Shown here: one piece after another, positions 41,463 through 50,511 of the stretch
Numbering within the stretch: the stretch's first letter is position 1
How the letters are laid out: each line of letters opens with the position of its first letter
Origin: Microvirga thermotolerans
GTDB taxonomy: Bacteria; Pseudomonadota; Alphaproteobacteria; Rhizobiales; Beijerinckiaceae
Assembly: GCF_009363855.1 (NCBI RefSeq)
Contig: NZ_CP045423.1
Span: 2,510,001-2,574,000 of the forward strand
DNA: 64,000 nucleotides
Direction: 5' to 3'
Notes under the pieces: model-generated
Told to the model about the DNA's origin: nothing
The model's database searches: none
The model's input: the letters and a program-made list of their open reading frames with translations, nothing else
Made by a program: the position numbers and the translations under genes

Positions 41463-41489
41463 CTAGCACTCGCGACTTGAGAGTGCCAA
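41463..41489 (+). promoter_or_regulatory. CIRCE operator (HrcA site)
   Basis: CTAGCACTC, nine spacer bases, GAGTGCCAA: the controlling inverted repeat of chaperone expression with one mismatch to the consensus in each arm. It lies 43 bases before the groES start, downstream of a TTGACG-like hexamer at about 41,428. HrcA represses from this site at low temperature. No hrcA gene is in the window, so a chromosomal HrcA must act here. Confidence 0.9.
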
Positions 41490-41531
41490 GCTTCGCAATT
41501 TCCTTCGAATGCATGTCAGGAGGGTGTTTCG

Positions 41532-41819
41532 ATGAAATTCCGTCCCTTGCATGACCGCATCGTCGTCCGCCGCATCGAGCCGGAAGAGCGAACGGCGGGC
41601 GGCATCATCATTCCCGATACCGCTAAGGAAAAGCCCCAGCAGGGCGAGGTCATCGCCGTCGGCCCTGGCGCCCGCGATGAGAGCGGCAAAGTCCAGCCCC
41701 TCGACGTGAAGGCAGGTGACCGCGTGCTGTTCGGCAAGTGGTCCGGCACCGAGGTGCGTGTCGGAGGCGAGGATCTCCTCATCATGAAGGAGTCCGACAT
41801 CATGGGCATCCTGGAGTAG
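41532..41819 (+). CDS. groES: Co-chaperonin GroES
   Basis: 95 residues, normal length. [20 protein letters not shown] at the start, a mobile loop ([20 protein letters not shown]) and the roof segment [13 protein letters not shown] are canonical. AGGAGGG precedes the ATG. It caps GroEL during folding. CIRCE-controlled with groEL. Confidence 0.97.
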   Translation: MKFRPLHDRIVVRRIEPEERTAGGIIIPDTAKEKPQQGEVIAVGPGARDESGKVQPLDVKAGDRVLFGKWSGTEVRVGGEDLLIMKESDIMGILE

Positions 41820-41849
41820 GAATGTCACATGACAAAGAGGCCACAATAG

Positions 41850-43511
<1,662 letters not shown>

Positions 43512-43536
43512 GCGAGCGCGAAGTGGCACCGAAAGT

Positions 43537-43563
43537 GGCCAGGACAAAACCTGGCCCCCTTTC
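43537..43563 (+). terminator. Terminator after groEL
   Basis: GGCCAGG (43537-43543) pairs with CCTGGCC (43550-43556) around ACAAAA; CCCTTTC follows. The T run is short, so termination may be partial. Confidence 0.5.
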
Positions 43564-43645
43564 AGCCGTTCGCGATGGTAGACGAGGAGAAGTATCTCCA
43601 TAGCGCCCTGCTGGATCAGTGGCAGGCTCAACTGGAGTTCGTCCG

Positions 43646-43924
43646 ATGCGTATCGAGCGCGACGGTCGCGGTGACTACGTGCTGGATCCTGACGAGCTTG
43701 CCCCAAAGCTCGGTCTGTCCGCTGACGAACTCCGCCGCCATATGAAAGCGGGTCTTGTGACAAGTCTGGTGGAGGCCGGTCAGGGCGAGGATGCGGGATT
43801 ATCGCGGTTGACGGTGCGATGCGGCGGAGCAGTCTGGCGGGCAATCATCGGCACCGATGGCTCGATCATCCAAGAGGAGACGGGAGGGCAGAGTGAAGCC
43901 TCTCCTGGAACTCCATTGACATAA
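43646..43924 (+). CDS. DUF6522-like protein
   Basis: 92 residues from ATG 43646, with GGAG upstream. Pattern: MRIERDGRGDYVLDPDEL, then a helix LAPKLGLSADELRRHMKAGL, then TSLVEAGQGEDAGLSRLTVRCGGAVWRAII. This resembles the DUF6522 family of rhizobial proteins of unknown function. It lies 134 bases after groEL, beyond a weak terminator. The remaining C-terminal 20 residues are variable. Confidence 0.6.
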   Translation: MRIERDGRGDYVLDPDELAPKLGLSADELRRHMKAGLVTSLVEAGQGEDAGLSRLTVRCGGAVWRAIIGTDGSIIQEETGGQSEASPGTPLT

Positions 43925-44299
43925 CCCTTGACCGAGCCCGCTCTCTGCTCTCTGAAGACATCGCCACCAGGCATTGTGGTTTGCGCGGGCCAATCGACAG
44001 CGTTCATAACAAAGCCCAGAGCGTTGCACCCTGGGCTTCGGGCACTCAATCGGGAGAGCCCGGTTCGTGCCGCGTAGACCCCGGTACAGATCAGCTAAGG
44101 AAAACGTCCTGGGGGACCAGTGCCACCCGAGCGGACCTCGTACCAATCCGGAAGTCTACAGAGAGGCAACGAAAATTGCCCCGAGTCGGTTCCGACAAGT
44201 CGAACGCGAACGATTGTCTCTCAGCACGAACGCCTGCCGTTGCTAACGGCATCTCCCGTCAGCCAGGAAACTCTACAGTCCCCACCTGACAGAGCGAAG
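43925..44299. other. Intergenic region, nothing seen
   Basis: 375 bases between convergent genes. Short open frames on both strands lack protein character. Confidence 0.4.
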
Positions 44300-44530
44300 T
44301 CACGTCAGCCCAAACTGCTGATTGGGCTGACGGACCAGAACAGTCTCTGACTGCGGCGGAAAGTACGGCACGAGTTCGATCTCGTCCGGACGCACCGGAG
44401 CCGCGTGGAGATGGGAGAGAAGCTCGGCTCCTTTGCGGAGCAGGGCATTGCGATCGCCAATGTCCGGAAGAATGAGCCCGGAGACATCATCGGCGCCGCG
44501 AAGCTTGACGAAGAAGTATCCGGTTGTCAT
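44300..44530 (-). CDS. Small hypothetical protein
   Basis: 76 residues from ATG 44530, with GAGGA upstream. Sequence starts MTTGYFFVKLRGADD, then SGLILPDIGDRNALLRKGAELL; this vaguely recalls the DUF6894 pattern (YFF.. then LPD..), but the match is not firm. The last ten codons contain a perfect 11-base inverted repeat (44303-44313 with 44322-44332) that may end the transcript. Confidence 0.5.
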   Translation of the reverse strand: MTTGYFFVKLRGADDVSGLILPDIGDRNALLRKGAELLSHLHAAPVRPDEIELVPYFPPQSETVLVRQPNQQFGLT

Positions 44531-44564
44531 GGCAGGAATCCTCTTCCGATCCGAGAACAGACTT

Positions 44565-44807
44565 TCAGAGCCTTGGAATTGCAGGAAGATCCTCATCATC
44601 GGCTTGGAGCATCTCGACCAAACGGGCGACGCGACCGGAGGGAGTCGGCCGGCCCGCGTTCAGCATGGCCTCGTCGTTCTCAAGCCACGCCCGGGCCTCG
44701 GCCAGTTCGGCCCGGCTTGCGCCCATGTTCAGGATTTCGGTCACCACCCGATCGTCCGAACGCCCGATGAGCGCCCTCACCTCGTCTCGCGTCAGCGTGT
44801 CGGTCAT
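44565..44807 (-). CDS. Small hypothetical protein, helical
   Basis: 80 residues from ATG 44807, with AGGAG eight bases upstream. Predicted helical: TRDEVRALIGRSDDRVVTEIL and SRAELAEARAWLENDEAML. No family is named, though short proteins of this pattern are common in Hyphomicrobiales. It runs towards the gene at 44,300 with a 34-base gap, suggesting one operon divergent from the ROSE-hsp20 unit. Confidence 0.6.
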   Translation of the reverse strand: MTDTLTRDEVRALIGRSDDRVVTEILNMGASRAELAEARAWLENDEAMLNAGRPTPSGRVARLVEMLQADDEDLPAIPRL

Positions 44808-44932
44808 GTGCGATCTCCTGTGTGACGGGGAAACCGGCTTCGATGTGGGATCGGTTTGCCCATCATCAAGACCAAGGAGATCGGCTGCGCAGAGGCTCGA
44901 CAAATCCTATGGTCTTGCCGCGGGGCGGGGTC

Positions 44933-44961
44933 TTGACACGCCGCGGGGGCGTTCCTAACTC
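44933..44961 (+). promoter_or_regulatory. Putative heat-shock-type promoter of hsp20 operon
   Basis: CTTGACA (hexamer TTGACA at 44933-44938), 17 bases, TAACTC (44956-44961). The equivalent place before the second ROSE copy reads CTTGAAA, 16 bases, TAAATC. The CTTGA core suits RpoH or the housekeeping sigma factor; the transcript would begin at the first stem of the leader. Confidence 0.5.
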
Positions 44962-44963
44962 AA

Positions 44964-45055
44964 GAATTGCCAAGGCTTTTCAGGAGCTTGGCATCTCGGG
45001 CGCCGGCGGGTGTCCGGCGCTCTTATGGTTACGTTGCTCAATGGAGGATGTAGCT
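44964..45055 (+). ncRNA. ROSE-like RNA thermometer, copy A
   Basis: The 5' leader of the hsp20 gene folds into three stems. Stem I: GCCAAG (44969-44974) with CTTGGC. Stem II: GCGCCGG with CCGGCGC around 45,000-45,020. Stem III: ACGTTGCTC (45031-45039), loop AATG, then GAGGATGT (45044-45051), which hides the Shine-Dalgarno sequence. TTGCT facing GAGGA, with an unpaired or G-G position, is the ROSE hallmark. It should melt on heating and release translation. Confidence 0.8.
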
Positions 45056-45559
45056 ATGAGAACAACTTTCGATCTCTCTCCCCTTTTCCGCTCGACGGTC
45101 GGCTTCGATCGCCTGATCGACATGCTCGATCAGGTCAGCCGGGTTGAGCCGATGACCAACTGGCCGCCCTATAACATCGAGAAGGCGGGCGATGACCAGT
45201 ATCGCATCACCATGGCGGTCGCCGGCTTCTCGCCCGACGAGATCGAGCTCGTTCAGCAGGAAAACACGCTCTTCGTAAATGGCCAGAAGCATCCTGAGCC
45301 CGAAGGCGTGCAGGTTCTCCACCGCGGCATCGCCACCCGCGCCTTCAAGCAGTCTTTCAATCTGGCTGACCACGTGAAGGTCACGGGCGCGAGCCTCGAG
45401 AACGGCCTGCTGACGATCGAGCTGAAGCGTGAAGTCCCCGAGGAGCTCAAGCCGCGCCGGATCGAAATTGCCTCCGGCACTGGCATGAAGGCGCTCGCTC
45501 AGGACAACCAGCCTCAGCAGATCGAGCACGAGCCGCAGCAAAAGAGCAAAGCCGCGTAA
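45056..45559 (+). CDS. Small heat shock protein Hsp20 (IbpA-like)
   Basis: 167 residues from ATG 45056, seven bases after the GGAGGA held in the thermometer stem. The alpha-crystallin domain spans about 35-135: WPPYNIEKAGDDQYRITMAV, FSPDEIELVQQENTLFVNG, and the FKQSFNLADHVKVTGASLENGLLTIELK segment. The C-terminal R-R-I-E-I anchor (about 142-146) is followed by a Gln-rich tail. It forms oligomers that hold unfolded proteins for ClpB/DnaK. A close paralogue lies at 60,078. Confidence 0.95.
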   Translation: MRTTFDLSPLFRSTVGFDRLIDMLDQVSRVEPMTNWPPYNIEKAGDDQYRITMAVAGFSPDEIELVQQENTLFVNGQKHPEPEGVQVLHRGIATRAFKQSFNLADHVKVTGASLENGLLTIELKREVPEELKPRRIEIASGTGMKALAQDNQPQQIEHEPQQKSKAA

Positions 45560-45652
45560 GCGGACGCACTCAGCGACGGGTGCAACGGTGCCGGGCAACC
45601 GGCATCGAACCCTTGCGCTCGTGCAAATCAGACCGATGAATGGAGGAGAACG

Positions 45653-46174
45653 ATGAACATGCGTGATCTCATTCCCTGGGGCCGCAATGAACGATCGATG
45701 GTCCCGAGCACCTTCCGCGGTGAGGAGCTGAGCCCCTTCATGACCCTCCACCGCGAGATGAACCGGCTGTTCGACGACGTGTTCAATCGCTTCGAAGGCG
45801 GCATGCCGTCGCTTCTCGGCCGGATGCCGAACTGGCCCAGCATCGAAGCGGTCGAGACGGACAAGGACGTTCGCGTCTCGGCCGAGCTTCCCGGCATGGA
45901 CGAGAAGGACATCGAAGTCCTCGTCGACAACGATGTCCTGACCATCCGCGGCGAGAAGAAGGCCGAGACCGAGGACAAGGAGCGCCGCTTCAGCGAGCGC
46001 TACTACGGCCGCTTCGAGCGTGTGATCCCCCTGCCCTTCGCGGTCGAGGAGGACAAGGTCGAGGCGTCGTTCAACAACGGCGTGCTCACCGTGACCCTGC
46101 CGAAATCCGCCAAGGCGCAGGAGAAGGCCAAACGCATCCCCGTCAACGGGAAAGCCAAGGGGGCCAAGCACTAA
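45653..46174 (+). CDS. Small heat shock protein Hsp20 (class HspC-like)
   Basis: 173 residues with GGAGG before the ATG. The alpha-crystallin domain lies at about 60-150: WPSIEAVETDKDVRVSAELPGMDEKDIEVLVDNDVLTIRG, FSERYYGRFERVIPLPF and FNNGVLTVTLPKS. The KRIPVN anchor is near the C-terminus. It belongs to the class distinct from the first Hsp20. Being in one operon, the two probably form mixed or complementary oligomers. Confidence 0.95.
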   Translation: MNMRDLIPWGRNERSMVPSTFRGEELSPFMTLHREMNRLFDDVFNRFEGGMPSLLGRMPNWPSIEAVETDKDVRVSAELPGMDEKDIEVLVDNDVLTIRGEKKAETEDKERRFSERYYGRFERVIPLPFAVEEDKVEASFNNGVLTVTLPKSAKAQEKAKRIPVNGKAKGAKH

Positions 46175-46248
46175 CCACCGGACGCGGCGTGGGGCAGGCC
46201 CGCGCGGCTGCCCCGCGCCATCCTTCGCTCATCTGAGGGAGGATGATC

Positions 46249-46629
46249 ATGGACATGGTTGAAGCCAAACCCGACACCAATCCCACTCCCGTCTCTCAGG
46301 TCACGTCGCCTGGCGTTTCCGAGCCCTCGTTCGTGGAGGCGTTGGTTGACCCGGTGAACATCTTTGCGAGCCCGCAGGAGGTCGTGGACCATCCCTGGTT
46401 CAGCGACGAGGAGAAGCGGACCATCCTGCTGTCCTGGGCCCGCGACGAGCTGGTGATCGAGCAGGTCACCGGGAAGGTCATGCCCGACCTGCAGGTGAAG
46501 TCCCGCATCGATGCCGTGGTCGAGGCGCTCTCGCTGTTCGATCCATCGGCCGCCGGGGAGTACCTCAGCGCGGTCCAGGCCATTCGCGGCAATCGCAAGC
46601 GGGCCGCCCGTCGGACGCTGCCGCACTAG
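46249..46629 (+). CDS. Stress-cluster small protein, domain shared with the next gene
   Basis: 126 residues from the ATG at 46249, six bases after GGAGG. The middle (about 30-95) reads EALVDPVNIFASPQEVV, then SDEEKRTILLSWARDELVIEQ. The same pattern recurs in the C-terminal third of the following protein (ALVDPASVFAAPSEVV, then DDKREILRRWAWDEWLLE). The flanks are low-complexity and the end is basic. Function unknown. Genes with this domain next to Hsp20 are suggestive of a heat-shock-linked accessory protein. Confidence 0.75.
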   Translation: MDMVEAKPDTNPTPVSQVTSPGVSEPSFVEALVDPVNIFASPQEVVDHPWFSDEEKRTILLSWARDELVIEQVTGKVMPDLQVKSRIDAVVEALSLFDPSAAGEYLSAVQAIRGNRKRAARRTLPH

Positions 46630-46651
46630 GCGGGCTTGATGGAGGCTACCC

Positions 46652-47383
46652 ATGAACGAACGCCTTGTCGGAATTGGTCACAATCAGCCGCCGGTGTCAC
46701 GCCTGATTCCGGGTCAGCCGTGGCCACAGGATGCGCAGGCGCTAATCTTTCGCCGCGCGCGGCCGGTCACGACCTCCGGCCGCGCCGGAACGGGCCAATG
46801 GGTGTTGCGCTTCGAACGACGCCTGCCGCAGACCATCGAACCGCTGATGGGCTGGACGGCCGATGATGATCCCCTGGCGCAGGTCGAACTCAGGTTCAGC
46901 TCGAAAGAGGAGGCGATTGCGTACGCCGAGCGCGAAGGTCTGGCGTACCGTGTCGAGGGCGAACCGGTCGCCGCCACCCGCTCCGAGCGCGAGCGCGGTC
47001 GCAAGGAGACGCAGCAGCGCGAGGCGGAAGACCTCTACATGAAGGCTGCCGCGCTGGCCTGGATGGATGCCCAGTATGGCGTCGCCGCCATGGGCCGTCG
47101 GCCCGACCTGGACCGGGCCCTCGTCGATCCGGCCAGCGTCTTCGCCGCGCCGTCCGAGGTGGTTCACGACCCGAGCCTTTCGATCGACGACAAGCGCGAG
47201 ATCCTGCGTCGTTGGGCCTGGGACGAATGGCTGCTGGAGGTGGAGGCCGACGAGTCTCCGGCGGCCGGCAAGCCGTCCCGCTACGACGAAGTCAAGTCCG
47301 CGCTGCTGATACTCGATCAGCTGGAGCGGACGCAGGTGCTCCTATCCTTGAACACCTCGCCGCAGGGCAGGTCCGCAGCATAG
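46652..47383 (+). CDS. NDUFS4-like (ETC complex I) domain fused to the shared small-protein domain
   Basis: 243 residues with GGAGG before the ATG. Residues about 25-110 match the ETC_C1/NDUFS4 pattern of complex I: ALIFRRARPVTTSGRAG, GQWVLRFERRLPQTIEPLMG, WTADDDPLAQVELRF, SSKEEAIAYAEREGLAYRV. After a charged linker (about 115-140) comes the domain shared with the previous gene (about 155-225). True NDUFS4 homologues are single-domain and end soon after AYRV. This fusion in an hsp20 operon is unusual. Role unknown; protection or repair of complex I is only an inference. Confidence 0.8.
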   Translation: MNERLVGIGHNQPPVSRLIPGQPWPQDAQALIFRRARPVTTSGRAGTGQWVLRFERRLPQTIEPLMGWTADDDPLAQVELRFSSKEEAIAYAEREGLAYRVEGEPVAATRSERERGRKETQQREAEDLYMKAAALAWMDAQYGVAAMGRRPDLDRALVDPASVFAAPSEVVHDPSLSIDDKREILRRWAWDEWLLEVEADESPAAGKPSRYDEVKSALLILDQLERTQVLLSLNTSPQGRSAA

Positions 47384-47392
47384 GAGGAACCC

Positions 47393-47734
47393 ATGGCTCG
47401 CATCACCACGAGAGACTGCGAACAGGTCGTGCCGAACCGGTTCGAACTGGTCGTTCTCGCCGCCCGGCGGGCGCACGACCTCTGGAACGGGGCCGAGCCT
47501 CAGGTCGGACCCGGCGACGAAAAGCCGACCGTGCTCGCGTTGCGCGAGATCGCTGCCCGGCGTGTCAATCCCGATGCGCTCCGCCGGCAACTGATCGAGC
47601 GCTTTGCGGCAATCCGGGCCGAGGCCATCGATATCGGCAGGCTGCCCGTCCGGGTGCCTGCCCCGAACTCCCCCACTGCCGATGCCACTGGATCGTCGGA
47701 TGGGGGTGCACCTGCACAGGTGACTTATCACTGA
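47393..47734 (+). CDS. RNA polymerase omega-subunit-like protein (RpoZ paralogue)
   Basis: 113 residues with AGGAGG before the ATG. The N-terminal 60 residues follow the omega pattern: MARITTRDCEQVVPNRFELV, then LAARRAHDLWNG and VLALREIAARRV. After that it departs from housekeeping RpoZ (QDE-rich end) into a second helical repeat and a disordered tail. Housekeeping rpoZ usually sits elsewhere (near spoT/gmk), so this is a second copy in the heat-shock operon. It could replace or tune omega during stress. Confidence 0.8.
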   Translation: MARITTRDCEQVVPNRFELVVLAARRAHDLWNGAEPQVGPGDEKPTVLALREIAARRVNPDALRRQLIERFAAIRAEAIDIGRLPVRVPAPNSPTADATGSSDGGAPAQVTYH

Positions 47735-47761
47735 CGCTAGTTTCAACGAAGGAGGTCAACG

Positions 47762-48127
47762 ATGAAGAGCCTGAAATACTGGAGTGAACTCACCGCGATC
47801 AACATCATCACCGCGTTGGCCGGTGCTTTCCTTGTCGGGTCGCCCTGGCTGTTTGGCTTCTCGGGCGAGCAGACGGCCATGTGGAGCGCCGGCCTGATCG
47901 GTGTTCTCGCAATCATGATTGCACTCGCCGGATTCATTGAACTTCGCGAGTGGGAAGGCTGGGCCGGCCTGGCGTTAGGCCTCTGGGCTGCCGTCTCCCC
48001 GTGGGCGCTGGGCTTCTCGGGTATGACAGCCGCGATGGCGTGCCACCTTGGCGTGGGCCTCACCGTCGCGGCACTCGCCGCCCTCGAGCTGTGGATGATC
48101 CACAACAAGCCGGGAAAGCTCGCATAA
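47762..48127 (+). CDS. SPW-repeat membrane protein
   Basis: 121 residues, four hydrophobic helices in two repeats. The repeat motif is SPWLFGFSGE (about 28-37) and SPWALGFSG (about 80-88), each starting a helix pair. Family of unknown function in the inner membrane. GGAGG lies seven bases before the ATG. Two more copies occur at 60,669 and 62,615. Confidence 0.88.
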   Translation: MKSLKYWSELTAINIITALAGAFLVGSPWLFGFSGEQTAMWSAGLIGVLAIMIALAGFIELREWEGWAGLALGLWAAVSPWALGFSGMTAAMACHLGVGLTVAALAALELWMIHNKPGKLA

Positions 48128-48137
48128 AGGCTCGGCC

Positions 48138-48163
48138 GCCGGGGCGTTCCAGCGCCCCGGCTT
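48138..48163 (+). terminator. Hairpin terminator after the hsp20-SPW operon
   Basis: GCCGGGGCG (48138-48146) pairs with CGCCCCGGC (48153-48161) around six bases. T run absent (TTG), so it may slow or only partly end transcription. Confidence 0.45.
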
Positions 48164-48212
48164 GCGCCGTGCGTGATCCCTGACGGCATTTAACGTGAGG
48201 AATAGAGGATCG

Positions 48213-48560
48213 ATGATGAAGCGTCTCATCAAAGCTGCTTTCGTCGCACTGTCCCTTATTTCAGCCGTTGCAGCACCGACCGCTGCGTCAGCGCATTGGC
48301 GCCATGGCCCCCCGCACCATCATGTGGGCTGGCATCCCGGTCCCGCCGCTGCCGTCGGCGCGCTGACCGGGTTCGCTCTTGGAAGCGCGCTCGCGGCCAG
48401 TACACGGCCGCACTATGCCGTGCCGGGACCGGCTTATGTCGCAGCCCCTTATCCAGTCTACGCCGGTCCTCCTGTGGGGCGAACCTGCGTGACCGACAGC
48501 TGGCGTGAATGGGTGCCGGGCTGGGGATGGCAGGCCCATCGCAGAACAGTGTGCCACTAA
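48213..48560 (+). CDS. Small exported protein, His/Pro/Gly-rich
   Basis: 115 residues from the first of two ATGs (48213/48216). The signal peptide (LIKAAFVALSLISAVAAPTAASA) is followed by a His-rich stretch (HWRHGPPHHHVGWHPG) that could bind metal. A Gly/Ala hydrophobic segment and an aromatic C-terminus with cysteines (RTCVTDSW, RTVCH) complete it. No family is named. Confidence 0.7.
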   Translation: MMKRLIKAAFVALSLISAVAAPTAASAHWRHGPPHHHVGWHPGPAAAVGALTGFALGSALAASTRPHYAVPGPAYVAAPYPVYAGPPVGRTCVTDSWREWVPGWGWQAHRRTVCH

Positions 48561-48574
48561 CCTGAGCATCGGGA

Positions 48575-48600
48575 GGGACCCGCGTCTGCGGGCCCCTTCT
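48575..48600 (+). terminator. Hairpin terminator
   Basis: GGG-A-CCCGC pairs with GCGGG-CCC around GTCT, then CTTCT. It follows the exported His-rich protein gene by 15 bases. Confidence 0.55.
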
Positions 48601-48660
48601 CATCGCTATCTGCGGTGACTGCAGGGAATGGAGACAAATAGTACGACGGGAGGTGCAACA

Positions 48661-50505
48661 ATGACGAAGCAGACCCGCTTCAACACTTGGTACTGGGTCG
48701 CCGCATTCTTCGGTGTTCTCGTTATTCAGTACTTCCTTGGCGCGGCGCAACAGATTGCGCCGATCCCATACAGCCAGTTTCAGGAGCTTCTTCGAGGCGG
48801 CAAGGTGGCCGAGATCGGCATCTCCGACCGCTTCATCCAAGGCAGGCTGAAGGAGCCGCTTCCGACTGGTCAGACCCGGTTCGCCACCACCCGCGTGGAG
48901 CCGGACTTCGCGAAGGAACTGGAGCAGTACGGCGTCACCTACACGGGCCAGATCGAGAGCACGCTGCTGCGCGACATCCTCTCCTGGGTTCTGCCAGTCC
49001 TGATCTTTTTCGGCCTGTGGACCTATCTCGCCAGGCGCTTCGCTGACACGACAGGGCTCGGTGGCGGGCTGATGCAGATCGGCAAGAGCAAGGCCAAAGT
49101 CTACGTCGAGACTGATACCGGCGTGAAGTTCGACGATGTCGCCGGCGTCGACGAGGCCAAGGACGAGCTGCGCGAGATCGTCGAGTTCCTGAAAAATCCG
49201 GAGCAGTACGGGCGGCTCGGCGGCCGGATGCCGAAGGGTGTGCTGCTGGTCGGTCCGCCCGGCACGGGCAAGACCCTGCTCGCCAAGGCGGTGGCGGGCG
49301 AAGCCAAGGTGCCGTTCTTCTCCATCTCCGGCTCCGAGTTCGTCGAGATGTTCGTCGGTGTCGGCGCTGCGCGTGTGCGCGACCTGTTCCAACAGGCCCG
49401 CGAGAAGGCGCCTGCCATCATCTTCATCGATGAGCTCGATGCGCTGGGGCGGGCCCGCGGTGTCGTACCCTATGCGGGCGGACACGACGAGAAGGAGCAG
49501 ACTCTTAACCAGCTCCTCGTCGAACTCGATGGCTTCGACTCGCGCACGGGTCTTGTGCTGCTCGGTGCCACCAACCGGCCCGAGATCCTCGACCCGGCGC
49601 TGTTGCGCGCGGGCCGCTTCGACCGGCAGGTGCTGGTGGATCGGCCCGACAAGAAGGGCCGCGTCCAGATCCTCCAGGTCCACATAAAGAAGGCGAAGCT
49701 GGCGCCCGACGTTGACGCCGAGAAGGTGGCGGCGCTCACGCCGGGCTTCACCGGCGCGGACCTCGCCAATCTCGTCAACGAGGCCGCGCTGCTCGCCACC
49801 CGCCGCGGAGCCGATGCGGTGACGATGGCGGACTTCAACAACGCGGTCGAGCGGATCGTGGCGGGCCTCGAAAAGCGCAACCGGCTGCTGAACCCGAAGG
49901 AGCGCGAGATCGTGGCCTACCACGAGATGGGGCACGCGCTCGTCGCCATGGCGCTGCCCGGTGTGGACCCGGTGCACAAGGTCTCGATCATTCCCCGCGG
50001 TGTCGGGGCGCTCGGCTACACAATCCAGCGCCCGACCGAGGACCGCTTCCTGATGACCCGGGAGGAGCTGGAGAACAAGATGGCGGTGCTGCTCGGCGGC
50101 CGGGCTGCGGAGCTGATCGTGTTCGGACACCTGTCGACCGGCGCCGCCGACGACCTGGCCCGTGTCACCGATATCGCCCGCAGCATGGTCACCAAGTACG
50201 GCATGTCGGAGCGGCTCGGCCATGTGGCGCTGGAGAAGGATCGGCGCACGTTCCTGGCCGGGCAAGACCTGCTGCCGCCGCAGGAGCGTGATTACGCCGA
50301 CGACACCGCGGCTGCCATCGATGAGGAAGTGCGGGCCATCGTCCAAGCGGCAATGCAGCGGACGGTCAAACTTCTGGAAGAGAGACGGGACGTCCTGGAG
50401 CGGACCGCACGGCGGCTCCTGGAGAAGGAAACCCTCGATGAGGCGGAACTTGCGGAGCTGGTCGGGCCGGCCGGCTCCCCACGCAGCGAGCTCGCAGCGG
50501 AATGA
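48661..50505 (+). CDS. ftsH: ATP-dependent zinc metalloprotease FtsH (extra copy)
   Basis: 614 residues from ATG 48661, with GGGAGG eight bases upstream. Two membrane segments (about 11-28 and 100-118) flank a periplasmic domain; a standard FtsH pattern. AAA domain: Walker A GPPGTGKT (about 198), Walker [15 protein letters not shown] region [20 protein letters not shown]. The zinc site HEMGH is at about 421-425. It lacks the long C-terminal tail seen in some copies. Heat-resistance islands often carry a second ftsH, as this seems to be. Confidence 0.95.
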   Translation: MTKQTRFNTWYWVAAFFGVLVIQYFLGAAQQIAPIPYSQFQELLRGGKVAEIGISDRFIQGRLKEPLPTGQTRFATTRVEPDFAKELEQYGVTYTGQIESTLLRDILSWVLPVLIFFGLWTYLARRFADTTGLGGGLMQIGKSKAKVYVETDTGVKFDDVAGVDEAKDELREIVEFLKNPEQYGRLGGRMPKGVLLVGPPGTGKTLLAKAVAGEAKVPFFSISGSEFVEMFVGVGAARVRDLFQQAREKAPAIIFIDELDALGRARGVVPYAGGHDEKEQTLNQLLVELDGFDSRTGLVLLGATNRPEILDPALLRAGRFDRQVLVDRPDKKGRVQILQVHIKKAKLAPDVDAEKVAALTPGFTGADLANLVNEAALLATRRGADAVTMADFNNAVERIVAGLEKRNRLLNPKEREIVAYHEMGHALVAMALPGVDPVHKVSIIPRGVGALGYTIQRPTEDRFLMTREELENKMAVLLGGRAAELIVFGHLSTGAADDLARVTDIARSMVTKYGMSERLGHVALEKDRRTFLAGQDLLPPQERDYADDTAAAIDEEVRAIVQAAMQRTVKLLEERRDVLERTARRLLEKETLDEAELAELVGPAGSPRSELAAE

Positions 50506-50511
50506 TGCGCC

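Noticed and set aside
45560..45652. A third ROSE element before the second hsp20 (45,653)
   Set aside because: A TTGCGCTC stretch and GGAGG exist, but no compact stem pairing them like the two clear copies could be drawn.
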